A stretch of DNA of 64,000 nucleotides from Mycolicibacterium rhodesiae JS60. GTDB taxonomy: Bacteria > Actinomycetota > Actinomycetes > Mycobacteriales > Mycobacteriaceae. The notes beneath the pieces are model-generated. The model was not told where the DNA came from. It ran no database searches and was given only the letters and a program-made list of their open reading frames with translations. This document shows, in pieces, positions 9,457 to 17,876 of the stretch. Position numbers and translations under genes: made by a program. Positions within the stretch are counted from its first letter, which is position 1, and every line of letters starts with the position of its first letter. The stretch lies in assembly GCA_000230935.2 (NCBI GenBank), contig AGIQ01000002.1, forward strand, positions 1,674,001-1,738,000. The letters are read 5' to 3'.

Positions 9457-9561
9457 ACTGCGCTGCGGCAGCCATTTCGTGGGCTTCGGCAAGTCATCCG
9501 AAGTTGATGCCGTGGGGCTAGTCTGAGTCGCAACATTGATAGCCGAGAAGGGATATGGCAC

Positions 9562-10407
9562 ATGTTGGGGCGGTACATCAAAGCGCAACTGACGGTGTTG
9601 CTGTTCGGCGGCCTGGTCGGTCCGATCTTCCTGATTGTGTACTTCGCTCTCGGCCCGATGGCTCGGCCGTATATCGGCTGGATGTTCTGGGTCGGTCTGC
9701 TGATCACTGCGGGCGATGTGCTGGCCGCGCTGTGGCTCACCAACGCCGGTATGAAATCGGCGGCCCGCCATGAGGAATTGAACCAGCGCGGGGTGCTGGT
9801 GCTGGCCCAGATCACCGGAATCTCGGATACCTCGTGGTTCGTCAACGACCAGCAGATGATCAAGGTGAACCTGCACTTCGAAGTGCCCGGGTATCAAGGC
9901 TTCGACGCGCAGGAGACCATGGCCTCCAGCCCGACCCGGATGCAGATCCTCAATGCCCACAAACTGGTGGCCCTCGTTGAGCCCGGCACGCAGAAGTACG
10001 AAATCGATTGGAACGCCAGCGCTTTGATCGCCGGTGTGGTGCCCGCGCAGTTCACCCTCGCCGAGGAGAACAAGACCTATGACCTACGGGGTCAGGCGGG
10101 TCCGTTGATGGAGATCATGCAGATCCTGCGGGCCAACGGCGTTCCGATGAACGGTACCATCGACATTCGGTCCAATCCTGCTGTGCGCCAACAGGTCATT
10201 GCTGTCGTTCGCCGGGCCGCCGCCGCGCAGCCCGCCGCCGCGGCTCCGGCGGCGCCCGCGGCCCCGCCGCCGAGCTTAGTCAAGCCGTCGATGCCGGACA
10301 TGTCGACCGCGCAGCGCTTACAGGAGCTCGAGACGTTGCGTGCGACCGGCTCGATCACCGAGGCCGAATACACCGCGAAGCGCCAACAGATCATCTCCGA
10401 GCTCTAA
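9562..10407 (+). CDS. Membrane protein with C-terminal SHOCT domain
   Basis: 281 residues. Two transmembrane helices occupy about residues 8-30 and 37-60. A soluble region follows (LAQITGISDTSWFVNDQQMIKVNLHFEVPG), then an Ala/Pro-rich linker. The last 30 residues (TAQRLQELETLRATGSITEAEYTAKRQQIISEL) match the SHOCT oligomerisation motif. The middle part appears twice as a similar beta-rich unit handling a redox- or ligand-neutral fold that I cannot name. ATG 9562 follows GAAGGG by 10 nt. A TAGTCT hexamer at 9519-9524 is a plausible -10. It occupies the place of the Rv0686 membrane protein downstream of tuf, as I recall it. Confidence 0.8.
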   Translation: MLGRYIKAQLTVLLFGGLVGPIFLIVYFALGPMARPYIGWMFWVGLLITAGDVLAALWLTNAGMKSAARHEELNQRGVLVLAQITGISDTSWFVNDQQMIKVNLHFEVPGYQGFDAQETMASSPTRMQILNAHKLVALVEPGTQKYEIDWNASALIAGVVPAQFTLAEENKTYDLRGQAGPLMEIMQILRANGVPMNGTIDIRSNPAVRQQVIAVVRRAAAAQPAAAAPAAPAAPPPSLVKPSMPDMSTAQRLQELETLRATGSITEAEYTAKRQQIISEL

Positions 10408-10475
10408 GCGGCTGCTTTCGCCCGTCTCGCCGGTTAACATGACGAGAGCTGGCGGGATCAGCGAAGGAGCTGCCG

Positions 10476-11921
10476 ATGGCTTCCACCGAGGCGTCGCCGC
10501 AGGCCGACGGAAAGGTCAGCCTGCCGACCCTGACCGCCATGGTGGTCGGCTCGATGGTCGGGTCAGGGGTGTTCTTGCTGCCTCGTCGGTTCGGGGCGGA
10601 AACCGGCGTCGCGGGCGCGCTGATCGCATGGACCATTGCCGGTGCCGGAATGTTGATGCTGGCCTTTGTCTTCCAGCGTCTGGCCACCCGTAAGCCAGAA
10701 CTGGACGCCGGTATCTTCGCGTACGCCAAGGCAGGCTTTGGCGACTACGTCGGATTCAACAGTGCGTTCGGGTTCTGGGCATCGGCGTGCGCGGGTAACA
10801 CGTCCTACTGGGTGCTGATCATGACGACGACGAGCGCCTTGTTCCCTGCGCTGGGTGCGGGCGACACGGTCGTGGCGGTGATCTGTTCGTCGGTCGGCGT
10901 GTGGCTGTTCTTCTACCTGATCCTGCGTGGTGTCAAGGAAGCCGCGATCATCAACCGAATCGCCACTTTCGCCAAGGTCGTGCCCATCCTGGTGTTCATC
11001 GTGATTGCGGTAATCGCGTTCGAGGGCGGGGTGTTCTCGAAGAACTTCTGGGGTGGCGACGGAAACTACTCCTGGACATCGCTTTTCGAACAAGCCAAGG
11101 GCACCATGTTGATCACGGTGTTCGTGTTCCTCGGGATCGAAGGCGCCAGCGTGTACTCCCGGTTCGCGCGCAAGCGCGAGGACGTAGGTCGCGCCACGGT
11201 CATCGGATTCCTCTCGGTGCTGGCCGTCTTCATGTTGGTGACGCTTTCGTCGTATGGGGTGATGCCGCAGTCTGAGTTGGCAACCGTCGCGCAACCGTCC
11301 ATGGCTTCCGTCCTGGAATCGATTGTCGGACATTGGGGCTCCGTGTTCATCCGGCTCGGCGTCATCCTCTCGGTGCTCGGCGCCTATCTGGCTTGGACAC
11401 TGATGGCCGCCGAGATCCTGTACGTTCCGGCAAAGTTGGAAGACATGCCCAAATTCCTGGCCAAGGAGAATGCGAAGGGGGCACCTGTCAATGCGCTGAT
11501 CTTGGCCGGCGGGTTGGTGCAGCTGCTGCTGATTCTGCTGCTGTTCACTTCCGAGGCGCTCGACTTCATGCTGGACCTGACCGCGGCGCTGGCGCTCATT
11601 CCCTACCTGCTGGCGGCCGGGTACGCGCTGAAGCTCACGATCACCCGGGAGACCTACGGCGACCGAAGATCGTTGCTGCCAGACGCGATCGTCGCGGCGC
11701 TGGCCACGATCTACACGCTGTTCCTCGTCTACGCGGCGGGCTGGGACCATCTCTTGCTGTCGTGCATCCTCTACGCCCCGGGTGCGGCCCTGTACTGGAA
11801 AGCCCGACGGGAACGCAATCTGCGGGTCTTTGCACCCGCGGAGGCTGTTCTCTTCGCGGCCATCGTCCTCGGAGCGATCGGGGGTGTGGTATCCCTGGCC
11901 ACCGGTGCGATCCAGATCTGA
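10476..11921 (+). CDS. arcD: Arginine:ornithine antiporter-type APC permease
   Basis: 481 residues with about 12 hydrophobic helices. The first helix carries the APC signature VVGSMVGSGVFLLPRRFG, and further family features are GIFAYAKAGFGDYVGF and GIEGASVYSRFARKREDVG. The basic-amino-acid antiporter (ArcD/YdgI) subfamily exchanges external arginine for internal ornithine. The assignment is strengthened by the arginine deiminase gene 32 nt downstream on the same strand. AAGGAG precedes ATG 10476. The second APC permease of the window (15056-16591) belongs to a different subfamily. The transport direction and exact substrate are inferred. Confidence 0.88.
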   Translation: MASTEASPQADGKVSLPTLTAMVVGSMVGSGVFLLPRRFGAETGVAGALIAWTIAGAGMLMLAFVFQRLATRKPELDAGIFAYAKAGFGDYVGFNSAFGFWASACAGNTSYWVLIMTTTSALFPALGAGDTVVAVICSSVGVWLFFYLILRGVKEAAIINRIATFAKVVPILVFIVIAVIAFEGGVFSKNFWGGDGNYSWTSLFEQAKGTMLITVFVFLGIEGASVYSRFARKREDVGRATVIGFLSVLAVFMLVTLSSYGVMPQSELATVAQPSMASVLESIVGHWGSVFIRLGVILSVLGAYLAWTLMAAEILYVPAKLEDMPKFLAKENAKGAPVNALILAGGLVQLLLILLLFTSEALDFMLDLTAALALIPYLLAAGYALKLTITRETYGDRRSLLPDAIVAALATIYTLFLVYAAGWDHLLLSCILYAPGAALYWKARRERNLRVFAPAEAVLFAAIVLGAIGGVVSLATGAIQI

Positions 11922-11953
11922 TCTCCGGCCATCCAACCTGAAAGGATCCCTCG

Positions 11954-13201
11954 ATGTCGTCGCCATCCGCGTCGTACGGCGTGCATTCGGAAGTCGGGAA
12001 GCTGCACAAGGTTCTGGTGTGTTCGCCGGGCCTGGCCCACGAACGGCTGACCCCGACCAATTGTGACGACCTGCTCTTCGACGACGTGCTGTGGGTCCAG
12101 AACGCGCGACGCGACCACTTCGACTTCATCGACAAGATGCGCGACCGCGGCGTCGCGGTGGTCGAACTGCACGACCTGCTCACCGAGACCATGGACATCC
12201 CGCAAGCTCGCACCTGGCTTCTTGACCGCAAGATCATCGCCAACGAAGTGGGACTGGGGCTTGTCGAGGAGACCCGCTCCTTCCTGGACGGGCTGGCCAC
12301 CCCTCGACTCGCCGAGTTCCTGATCGGCGGGCTGTCCACCCGCGACCTGCCCGCCGACCTCGGCAAGGGCTACCGCGCCCTGGCCCGCGAGCACGCAGGC
12401 ATCACCGAATACCTGATGCCGCCGCTGCCCAACACCCTCTACACCCGCGACACCACCTGCTGGATCTACTCCGGTGTCACGCTCAACCCGCTGTTCTGGC
12501 CGGCCCGCCACGACGAGACGCTGTTGATGAAGGCCATCTACGAATTCCATCCCGAGTTCGCCGGTTCCACGGTGTGGTGGGGTGATCCCGAAAAGTCATG
12601 GGGGATGGCCACTATCGAGGGCGGCGACGTACTGGTCCCCGGCAACGGTGTGGCGCTGATCGGCATGAGTGAACGCACGTCGCGCCAGGCCATCACCCAG
12701 GTGGCGGCCACGCTGTTCGCCAAGGGCGCGGTCGAGAAGGTGATCGTGGCCGGGATGCCGAAACTGCGGGCGGCCATGCACCTCGACACGGTGTTCACCT
12801 TCGCCGATCGCGACGTGGTGACGATTTACCCCGAAATCGTAGACAACATCCAGGCTTTCACGCTGGTGCCCAGCGACTCCGCGCCCGGCCTCGACGTCAT
12901 CGAGGAGACCAAGCCGTTCGTGGAGGTGGTCGCGGCGGCCCTGGGTGTCGGTGCGCTGCGGGTCGTCGAGACCGGCGGCACCGCCTACGACTCCGAACGT
13001 CAGCAGTGGGACAGCGGCAACAACCTGGTGGCCGTCGAGCCCGGTGTGGTGTTCGCCTACGACCGCAACACCCACACCAATTCGCTGTTGCGCAAGGCCG
13101 GGGTCGAAGTCATCGCGATCGTGGGCGCCGAACTGGGCCGCGGACGCGGCGGCGGCCACTGCATGACCTGCCCGATTGTCCGCGACCCAGTCGACTATTG
13201 A
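11954..13201 (+). CDS. arcA: Arginine deiminase
   Basis: 415 residues, converting L-arginine to L-citrulline and ammonia. Conserved elements are GVHSEVGKLHKVLVCSPG at the N-terminus, MPPLPNTLYTRDTTCW, TIEGGDVLVPGNG, AMHLDTVFTFADRD, and the terminal GGHCMTCPIVRDP. The second Cys of that motif, Cys406, is the nucleophile position and has the same number as in the Pseudomonas enzyme. The His (AMHLD) and acidic residues of the active site are in place. GAAAGGA precedes ATG 11954. It forms a pair with arcD. No arcB (ornithine carbamoyltransferase) or arcC (carbamate kinase) is in the window, so the classical ATP-yielding pathway is not complete here. Confidence 0.97.
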   Translation: MSSPSASYGVHSEVGKLHKVLVCSPGLAHERLTPTNCDDLLFDDVLWVQNARRDHFDFIDKMRDRGVAVVELHDLLTETMDIPQARTWLLDRKIIANEVGLGLVEETRSFLDGLATPRLAEFLIGGLSTRDLPADLGKGYRALAREHAGITEYLMPPLPNTLYTRDTTCWIYSGVTLNPLFWPARHDETLLMKAIYEFHPEFAGSTVWWGDPEKSWGMATIEGGDVLVPGNGVALIGMSERTSRQAITQVAATLFAKGAVEKVIVAGMPKLRAAMHLDTVFTFADRDVVTIYPEIVDNIQAFTLVPSDSAPGLDVIEETKPFVEVVAAALGVGALRVVETGGTAYDSERQQWDSGNNLVAVEPGVVFAYDRNTHTNSLLRKAGVEVIAIVGAELGRGRGGGHCMTCPIVRDPVDY

Positions 13202-13210
13202 CAGTGGTTC

Positions 13211-13226
13211 CTAGAACACGTTCCAG
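13211..13226 (+). promoter_or_regulatory. KstR-like operator upstream of the SDR gene
   Basis: CTAGAACACGTTCCAG is a near-perfect palindrome that contains TNNAACNNGTTNNA (13212-13225), the published operator of KstR, repressor of mycobacterial cholesterol catabolism. It lies 44 nt before the SDR start codon, where a repressor would block a promoter. Confidence 0.7.
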
Positions 13227-13269
13227 TTAGCTTGCTAGCCTGGCGGCAGCTGATCGAAAGGGCCATTTG

Positions 13270-14124
13270 ATGACAACATTGTCGGGGACGCTTGAAGGAC
13301 GAGTGGCATTCGTGACCGGGGCTGCCCGCGGCCAGGGGCGCGCCCACGCGATACGGCTGGCCCGGGAGGGCGCCGACGTCATCATCTCCGACATCTGCGC
13401 GACGGTCAGCGACACGATTCCCTATCCCGGCACCACGCCCGAGGACCTGCGCGAAACGGTGCAGCTGGTGGAGGCCGAGGGCCGCAAGGTGCTGGCCCGC
13501 GAGGTCGACGTCCGCGACGACGCCGCGGTGCGCCAGCTGGTGGCCGACGGTGTCGAACAGTTCGGGCGCCTCGACATCCTGGTGGCCAACGCCGGTGTGC
13601 TGTCTTGGGGCCGGCTGTGGGAGCTGACCGACGAGCAGTGGAACACGGTCATCGACGTCAACCTCACCGGCACGTGGCGCACGCTGCGGGCCGTCGTTCC
13701 GGCGATGATCGACGCGGGTAACGGTGGCTCCATCGTGGTGGTCAGTTCATCGGCGGGCCTGAAAGCCACCCCGGGTAACAGCCATTACGCCGCGTCCAAG
13801 CACGGCCTGACCGCGCTGACGAATTCCCTCGCGCTCGAAGTCGGCGAGTACGGTATCCGGGTCAACTCCATCCACCCGTACTCGGTGGCCACGCCGATGA
13901 CCGAGAACGACGCCATGATGGGTGTTTTCGCCGCACATCCCAGCTTCCTGCACGGCTTCTCGCCGATGCCGTACCTGCCCACAGGTCAGAGTGCGACCGG
14001 CAAACTATCCGACTTCATGAACGTCGACGAGGTGGCCGACGTGGTGGTCTGGCTGGCCGGTGACAACTCGGCCACGTTGTCCGGCTCGCAGATCAACGTC
14101 GACCGCGGGGTGATGAAGTACTAG
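13270..14124 (+). CDS. Mycofactocin-coupled SDR family oxidoreductase
   Basis: 284 residues. The N-terminal Rossmann motif is VTGAARGQGRAHAIRLAREGADV, then NAGV, Ser (VVSSSAG), and the catalytic YxxxK as YAASKHG. The insert ICATVSDTIPYPGTTPEDLRETV after strand 2 is characteristic of the mycofactocin-dependent SDR subfamily (carveol-dehydrogenase type), whose NAD is tightly held and recycled by mycofactocin. ATG 13270 is chosen over the adjacent TTG. The mft cluster lies 9 kb away, in keeping with client status. A KstR-like operator upstream suggests control by steroid catabolism. In M. tuberculosis the equivalent position is Rv0687. Confidence 0.92.
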   Translation: MTTLSGTLEGRVAFVTGAARGQGRAHAIRLAREGADVIISDICATVSDTIPYPGTTPEDLRETVQLVEAEGRKVLAREVDVRDDAAVRQLVADGVEQFGRLDILVANAGVLSWGRLWELTDEQWNTVIDVNLTGTWRTLRAVVPAMIDAGNGGSIVVVSSSAGLKATPGNSHYAASKHGLTALTNSLALEVGEYGIRVNSIHPYSVATPMTENDAMMGVFAAHPSFLHGFSPMPYLPTGQSATGKLSDFMNVDEVADVVVWLAGDNSATLSGSQINVDRGVMKY

Positions 14125-14130
14125 TCACGA

Positions 14131-14165
14131 CGATGCGCCGCAGCGAAGCGAGGCGCTGAGGAGTG
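14131..14165. repeat. GC-rich hairpin repeat between convergent genes
   Basis: GCGCC (14135-14139) and GGCGC (14152-14156) flank the A-rich core GCAGCGAAGCGA. The sequence resembles a short repeat often seen between mycobacterial genes. It sits between the stops of the SDR and the convergent Usp gene and could act in termination, although there is no T-tract. Confidence 0.4.
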
Positions 14166-14177
14166 GCTACATCGGAC

Positions 14178-15059
14178 TCAGCCCGGTAGCACCAGCACCG
14201 GAACGGGGCTGTGCCGCAGGATCTTCGAGCCGTGGGAGCCAAGAAACACCCGGGCGATTCCGCCGGCCGGCGACGTGCCGATGGCCAGCAGATCGCCGTC
14301 TTGCCAGTCGGCGGCGTCGAGCGCCTCGCCCCAGCCATTGCCGGTGACGACCTGCAATTCCACGTCTTGTCCTACCACGCCGTCAGTCCTCAACCGCACC
14401 AGTCCTTCTCGGGCGTGAGCTGCCAACTGGTCGAGGATCGAGTCCTCGGCACTCAGCCCGACCTCTGGTGGATACATCGTGCGGCCACGAACAGCGAACG
14501 TGATGACACGCATTGGCACACTGAGCCGCACACTGAGCGCGGTAACGCGCTCCACCACATGCAAGGTTTCCGGTGTGCCCGGGTACGCGGCGGTAATCCG
14601 GGTCAGCCCGCCGGATTTCGAGCCGCGATAGCCGCGTGGACTGATGGCCATCGGCACTGGCGACGAGTGCAGCAGGCGGTCTCCTGTCGAGCCGATCACC
14701 ACCTGGCCGAGCTTGCCGTCTGCAGCAGAGCCCAGGATCAGCACCTCGGGTTCGACTTCGGCGACTGCCTCGAGCAGTCCGCCGGATACCGACCGGTGAG
14801 CGACCTTGTGGTACTTGACGTCGAGTCCCGCGGCGATCGAGTCGAGGTATCCCTGTGCCTGCGTTGCCGAATTCGCGGCCAATTGCTCGGCGTACTGAGC
14901 GTATTCGGCGTCGATCCGGCCCAGCGATGGCGTCATCCACGGCCGTGGCACGACGGTGACCACAGTCAGCGAGGTCTTGAGGGTCTTGGCCGCTTCGACC
15001 GCCAAGTGCAGTGGTGACCGACCACTCTTTCCCGCCAGGTAGCCGACAGCGACGGTCAC
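14178..15059 (-). CDS. Tandem-domain universal stress protein
   Basis: 293 residues comprising two UspA domains. Each ends in the ATP-binding loop pattern G-x2-G-x9-G-S/T: GSAADGKLGQVVIGSTGDRLLHSS in the first half and GTSPAGGIARVFLGSHGSKILRHS in the second (quoted here in overlapping form). Mycobacterial tandem Usps bind ATP or cAMP. The GTG start at 15059 overlaps the permease stop as GTGA, so it is co-translated with the amino-acid permease upstream. A Usp domain is often fused or coupled to cationic amino-acid permeases, so a regulatory role for the transporter is a sensible inference. Confidence 0.9.
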   Translation of the reverse strand: MTVAVGYLAGKSGRSPLHLAVEAAKTLKTSLTVVTVVPRPWMTPSLGRIDAEYAQYAEQLAANSATQAQGYLDSIAAGLDVKYHKVAHRSVSGGLLEAVAEVEPEVLILGSAADGKLGQVVIGSTGDRLLHSSPVPMAISPRGYRGSKSGGLTRITAAYPGTPETLHVVERVTALSVRLSVPMRVITFAVRGRTMYPPEVGLSAEDSILDQLAAHAREGLVRLRTDGVVGQDVELQVVTGNGWGEALDAADWQDGDLLAIGTSPAGGIARVFLGSHGSKILRHSPVPVLVLPG

Positions 15060-16591
15060 GGCTCATCCTCGTGCTTGGTGACGAAGTGGTGGTCCTTGGG
15101 CTCCTCGACGTACATGACGTCGTCGTCACCGGGAACCGCGGTCGGGATATAGCCGTCGGCGCCGCCGGCATTGAGCGCACTGTGGCGTCGGCCCCACAAC
15201 AAATAGAAGAGCAGCACGAGGGCAACGCAGCCGCCGAAGACCAACCATGTCTGCCAACGCAGGCCGTACAGCACAGCCGCGCACGCGAGGATGGAGAGTA
15301 CAGGCGTCACCGGATAGCCGGGGACCTTGAATGGGCGCGTCAGATTGGGTTCCCTGACCCGCAGGACGATGACACCGATCGACACCGTGATGAAGGCGAC
15401 CAATGTACCGATCGACACGGCGTCCAGAAGCCAGTTCAGTGGAATGAATCCGGCAAGGATCCCGGTGGCGACCGCGACGATGACGGTGTTGCCGACCGGC
15501 GTCATGCTGCGCGGGTTGACCTTTGCGAACATCGACGGCAGCAGTCCATCCCGGCCCATCGCGAACAGGATGCGGGTCTGGCCGTACATCACCACCAGGG
15601 TCACCGAGAAGATCGAGATCACCGCGCCGGCAGCCAGCAACGTGCTGGCCCAGGTTCCACCGGTGATGTTCTCCAAGATCACTGACAACCCCGCTTCGGC
15701 CTGTTCGTCCGACCCGAACTCGGCGGCGTCCTGCGTGCCGAGTCCGGCGAACGCCACCAGGATGTAGAAGGTGGTCACCACGAGCAGTGCAGCAATGATC
15801 GCGCGAGGCATGGTCTTTTGCGGATCCTTCACCTCGTCACCGGCCGTCGACACTGCGTCGAGGCCGATGAACGAGAAGAAGATCATGCTCGCCGCCGCGG
15901 TGATGCCGGCTGCGCCTTTGTCCCAGAAGCCATGGAAATGGTCAGCGTTGAACCCTGTGAGCGCAATGACGATGAACATTGCGAGCACGCCGAGCTTGAT
16001 CAGCACCATGATGGTGTTGACGGCAGCCGACTCACTGGCACCGCGGATCAGCAGCGCCATGCACATCAGGATCAGCAGAACCGCGGGTAGGTTGACGATG
16101 CCCGGCGTTGCGTCCCATGGAGCCGACGTCAATGACTGTGGGATCTGCCAGCCAAACACGTTGTCCAACAACTTGTTCAGGTAGCCGCTCCACCCAACCG
16201 CGACAGCGGAGATCGACACGCCATATTCCAGAAGCAGGCAGGCTGCCACCCCCATCGCGACGAATTCACCCATCGTCGTGTAGGCGTATGAGTACGTCGA
16301 GCCCGATACCGGCACAGAGGACGCCATCTCTGCATAGCACAGGGCGGATAGCCCCGCCGCGATGGCGGCGAGGACAAACGAGACTAGAACTGCGGGCCCC
16401 GCCTCGGGAACCGCGGCGGACAGCACGAAGAAGATGCCGGTGCCGACGGTCGCGCCGACACCGAACAGTGTCAGCTGAAAGGTGCCGATACTTCGCTTGA
16501 GATGGTCAGAGGCACCATGTGCGACAGGAGCGCCGGCAACGGGGCGGCGGCGGAACAATTGCTGGGAGAGGCTCAACGGTGGAGCGGTCAT
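15056..16591 (-). CDS. APC-family cationic amino-acid permease
   Basis: 511 residues with 12-14 hydrophobic helices. The signature GVGATVGTGIFFVLSAAVPEAGPA opens the fold. SGSTYSYAYTTMGEFVAMGVAACLLLEYGVS and FFSFIGLDAVSTAGDEVKDPQKTMPRAI identify the cationic amino acid transporter (CAT/YfnA) subfamily. The 45-residue acidic C-terminal tail (GDDDVMYVEEPKD) is cytoplasmic. GGAGG lies 5 nt before ATG 16591. It is upstream of the Usp gene and downstream of rocD on the same strand, matching the RocE position of the M. tuberculosis rocD-rocE cluster. Arginine or ornithine uptake is the expected role. Confidence 0.88.
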   Translation of the reverse strand: MTAPPLSLSQQLFRRRPVAGAPVAHGASDHLKRSIGTFQLTLFGVGATVGTGIFFVLSAAVPEAGPAVLVSFVLAAIAAGLSALCYAEMASSVPVSGSTYSYAYTTMGEFVAMGVAACLLLEYGVSISAVAVGWSGYLNKLLDNVFGWQIPQSLTSAPWDATPGIVNLPAVLLILMCMALLIRGASESAAVNTIMVLIKLGVLAMFIVIALTGFNADHFHGFWDKGAAGITAAASMIFFSFIGLDAVSTAGDEVKDPQKTMPRAIIAALLVVTTFYILVAFAGLGTQDAAEFGSDEQAEAGLSVILENITGGTWASTLLAAGAVISIFSVTLVVMYGQTRILFAMGRDGLLPSMFAKVNPRSMTPVGNTVIVAVATGILAGFIPLNWLLDAVSIGTLVAFITVSIGVIVLRVREPNLTRPFKVPGYPVTPVLSILACAAVLYGLRWQTWLVFGGCVALVLLFYLLWGRRHSALNAGGADGYIPTAVPGDDDVMYVEEPKDHHFVTKHEDEP

Positions 16592-16625
16592 AGTGCCTCC
16601 TGTAGGCCCTAGAGTGAACTACCGG

Positions 16626-17876
16626 TTAGTGTGCGCCTGGCCCAGCCAGTACGCTTGCTAACTGCTCAATCGCCCAGTCGATCTCCTCGGCGGTGATGAC
16701 CAGCGGTGGAGCGAATCGCAAGGTAGAGCCGTGGGTGTCCTTGACCAGCACGCCGCGCTCGGCCAGCGTCATGCTGAGTTGTTTACCGGTCCCCACGCGG
16801 GTGTCGATGTCGACACCGGCCCACAGGCCCATTCCGCGCACCGAGAGCACGCCGCCGTGGCCGATCAGTGACCGTAGCCGGGAATGCAGGCGCAGCCCGA
16901 GTTCGGCTGAGCGGGACTGGAATTCGCCTCGCCGCAGGATGTCGATCACAGTGGATCCGATGGCGGCGGCCAGCGGGTTGCCGCCGAACGTCGACCCGTG
17001 CTCGCCGGGATGAAGCACCCCTAGGATGTCGCGGTCGGCGACGACGGCGGACAGCGGAACCACCCCTCCGCCAAGGGCCTTGCCGAGCAGGTAGACGTCG
17101 GGCACCACGCCCCAGTGGTCGCAGGCGAAGGTGTGGCCGGTGCGGGCCAGGCCGGACTGAATCTCGTCGGCGATCAGCAGCACGTTGCGCTGGGTACACA
17201 GCCGGCGCAACCGGGGCAGGTAATCGTCGGGCGGGACGATGATGCCGGCTTCGCCCTGGATCGGCTCGATGAGGACGGCGACCGTGTTCTCGTCCATGGC
17301 TGCCGCGACCGCGTCGGCGTCACCGAAGGGTACGGACCGGAATCCCGGTGTGAAGGGGCCGAATCCACCGCGGGCGGTGGCGTCGGAGGAGAAACTGACG
17401 ATGCTGATCGTGCGGCCGTGAAAGTTGTTGTCGGCCACGATGATGTTGGCCATATCGGGGGCTACGCCCTTGACGTCGGTGCCCCATTTGCGGGCGACCT
17501 TGAGGCCGCTTTCCACCGCCTCGGCGCCACTGTTCATCGGCAGCACCATGTCCTTGCCGCACAGCCCGGCCAGCGCCTCACAGAACGGGCCGAGCTGGTC
17601 GGAGTGGAACGCCCGGCTGACCAGGGTCACGGCATCGAGCTGACGGTGGGCGGTGGCAACGATCTCGTCGTTGTGATGGCCGAAGTTGACTGCGGAATAC
17701 GCAGCCAGGCAGTCCAGGTACCGGCGCCCCTCCACGTCGGTGATCCACGCCCCTCGGGCACTGGCGGCCACCACCGGAAGCGGCGAATAGTTGTGTGCGG
17801 CGTAGGTGTTGTCGAGCGCGATGGCTTCAACAGTGGTTCGGGTGGCTGCCTTCTTGACGGTGTCGGCCATGGTCAT
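16626..17876 (-). CDS. rocD: Ornithine aminotransferase (ornithine-oxo-acid transaminase)
   Basis: 416 residues, a class-III PLP aminotransferase converting ornithine and 2-oxoglutarate to glutamate-5-semialdehyde and glutamate. The PLP lysine is Lys266 (LLGKALGGG), Asp237 lies in LLIADEIQSG, and the SGAEAVE and NFHGRTI motifs are intact. The start is ATG 17876, which overlaps the ddaH stop (ATGA); the frame extends 8 codons further but without support. The gene is full length here, whereas M. tuberculosis H37Rv has it split into rocD1 and rocD2. It is in an operon ddaH-rocD-permease-Usp. Confidence 0.95.
   Translation of the reverse strand: MTMADTVKKAATRTTVEAIALDNTYAAHNYSPLPVVAASARGAWITDVEGRRYLDCLAAYSAVNFGHHNDEIVATAHRQLDAVTLVSRAFHSDQLGPFCEALAGLCGKDMVLPMNSGAEAVESGLKVARKWGTDVKGVAPDMANIIVADNNFHGRTISIVSFSSDATARGGFGPFTPGFRSVPFGDADAVAAAMDENTVAVLIEPIQGEAGIIVPPDDYLPRLRRLCTQRNVLLIADEIQSGLARTGHTFACDHWGVVPDVYLLGKALGGGVVPLSAVVADRDILGVLHPGEHGSTFGGNPLAAAIGSTVIDILRRGEFQSRSAELGLRLHSRLRSLIGHGGVLSVRGMGLWAGVDIDTRVGTGKQLSMTLAERGVLVKDTHGSTLRFAPPLVITAEEIDWAIEQLASVLAGPGAH

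Noticed and set aside
10563..11966. A 467-codon minus-strand open frame across arcD
   Set aside because: The plus strand gives a typical 12-helix permease; the antisense product is hydrophilic and matches no family.
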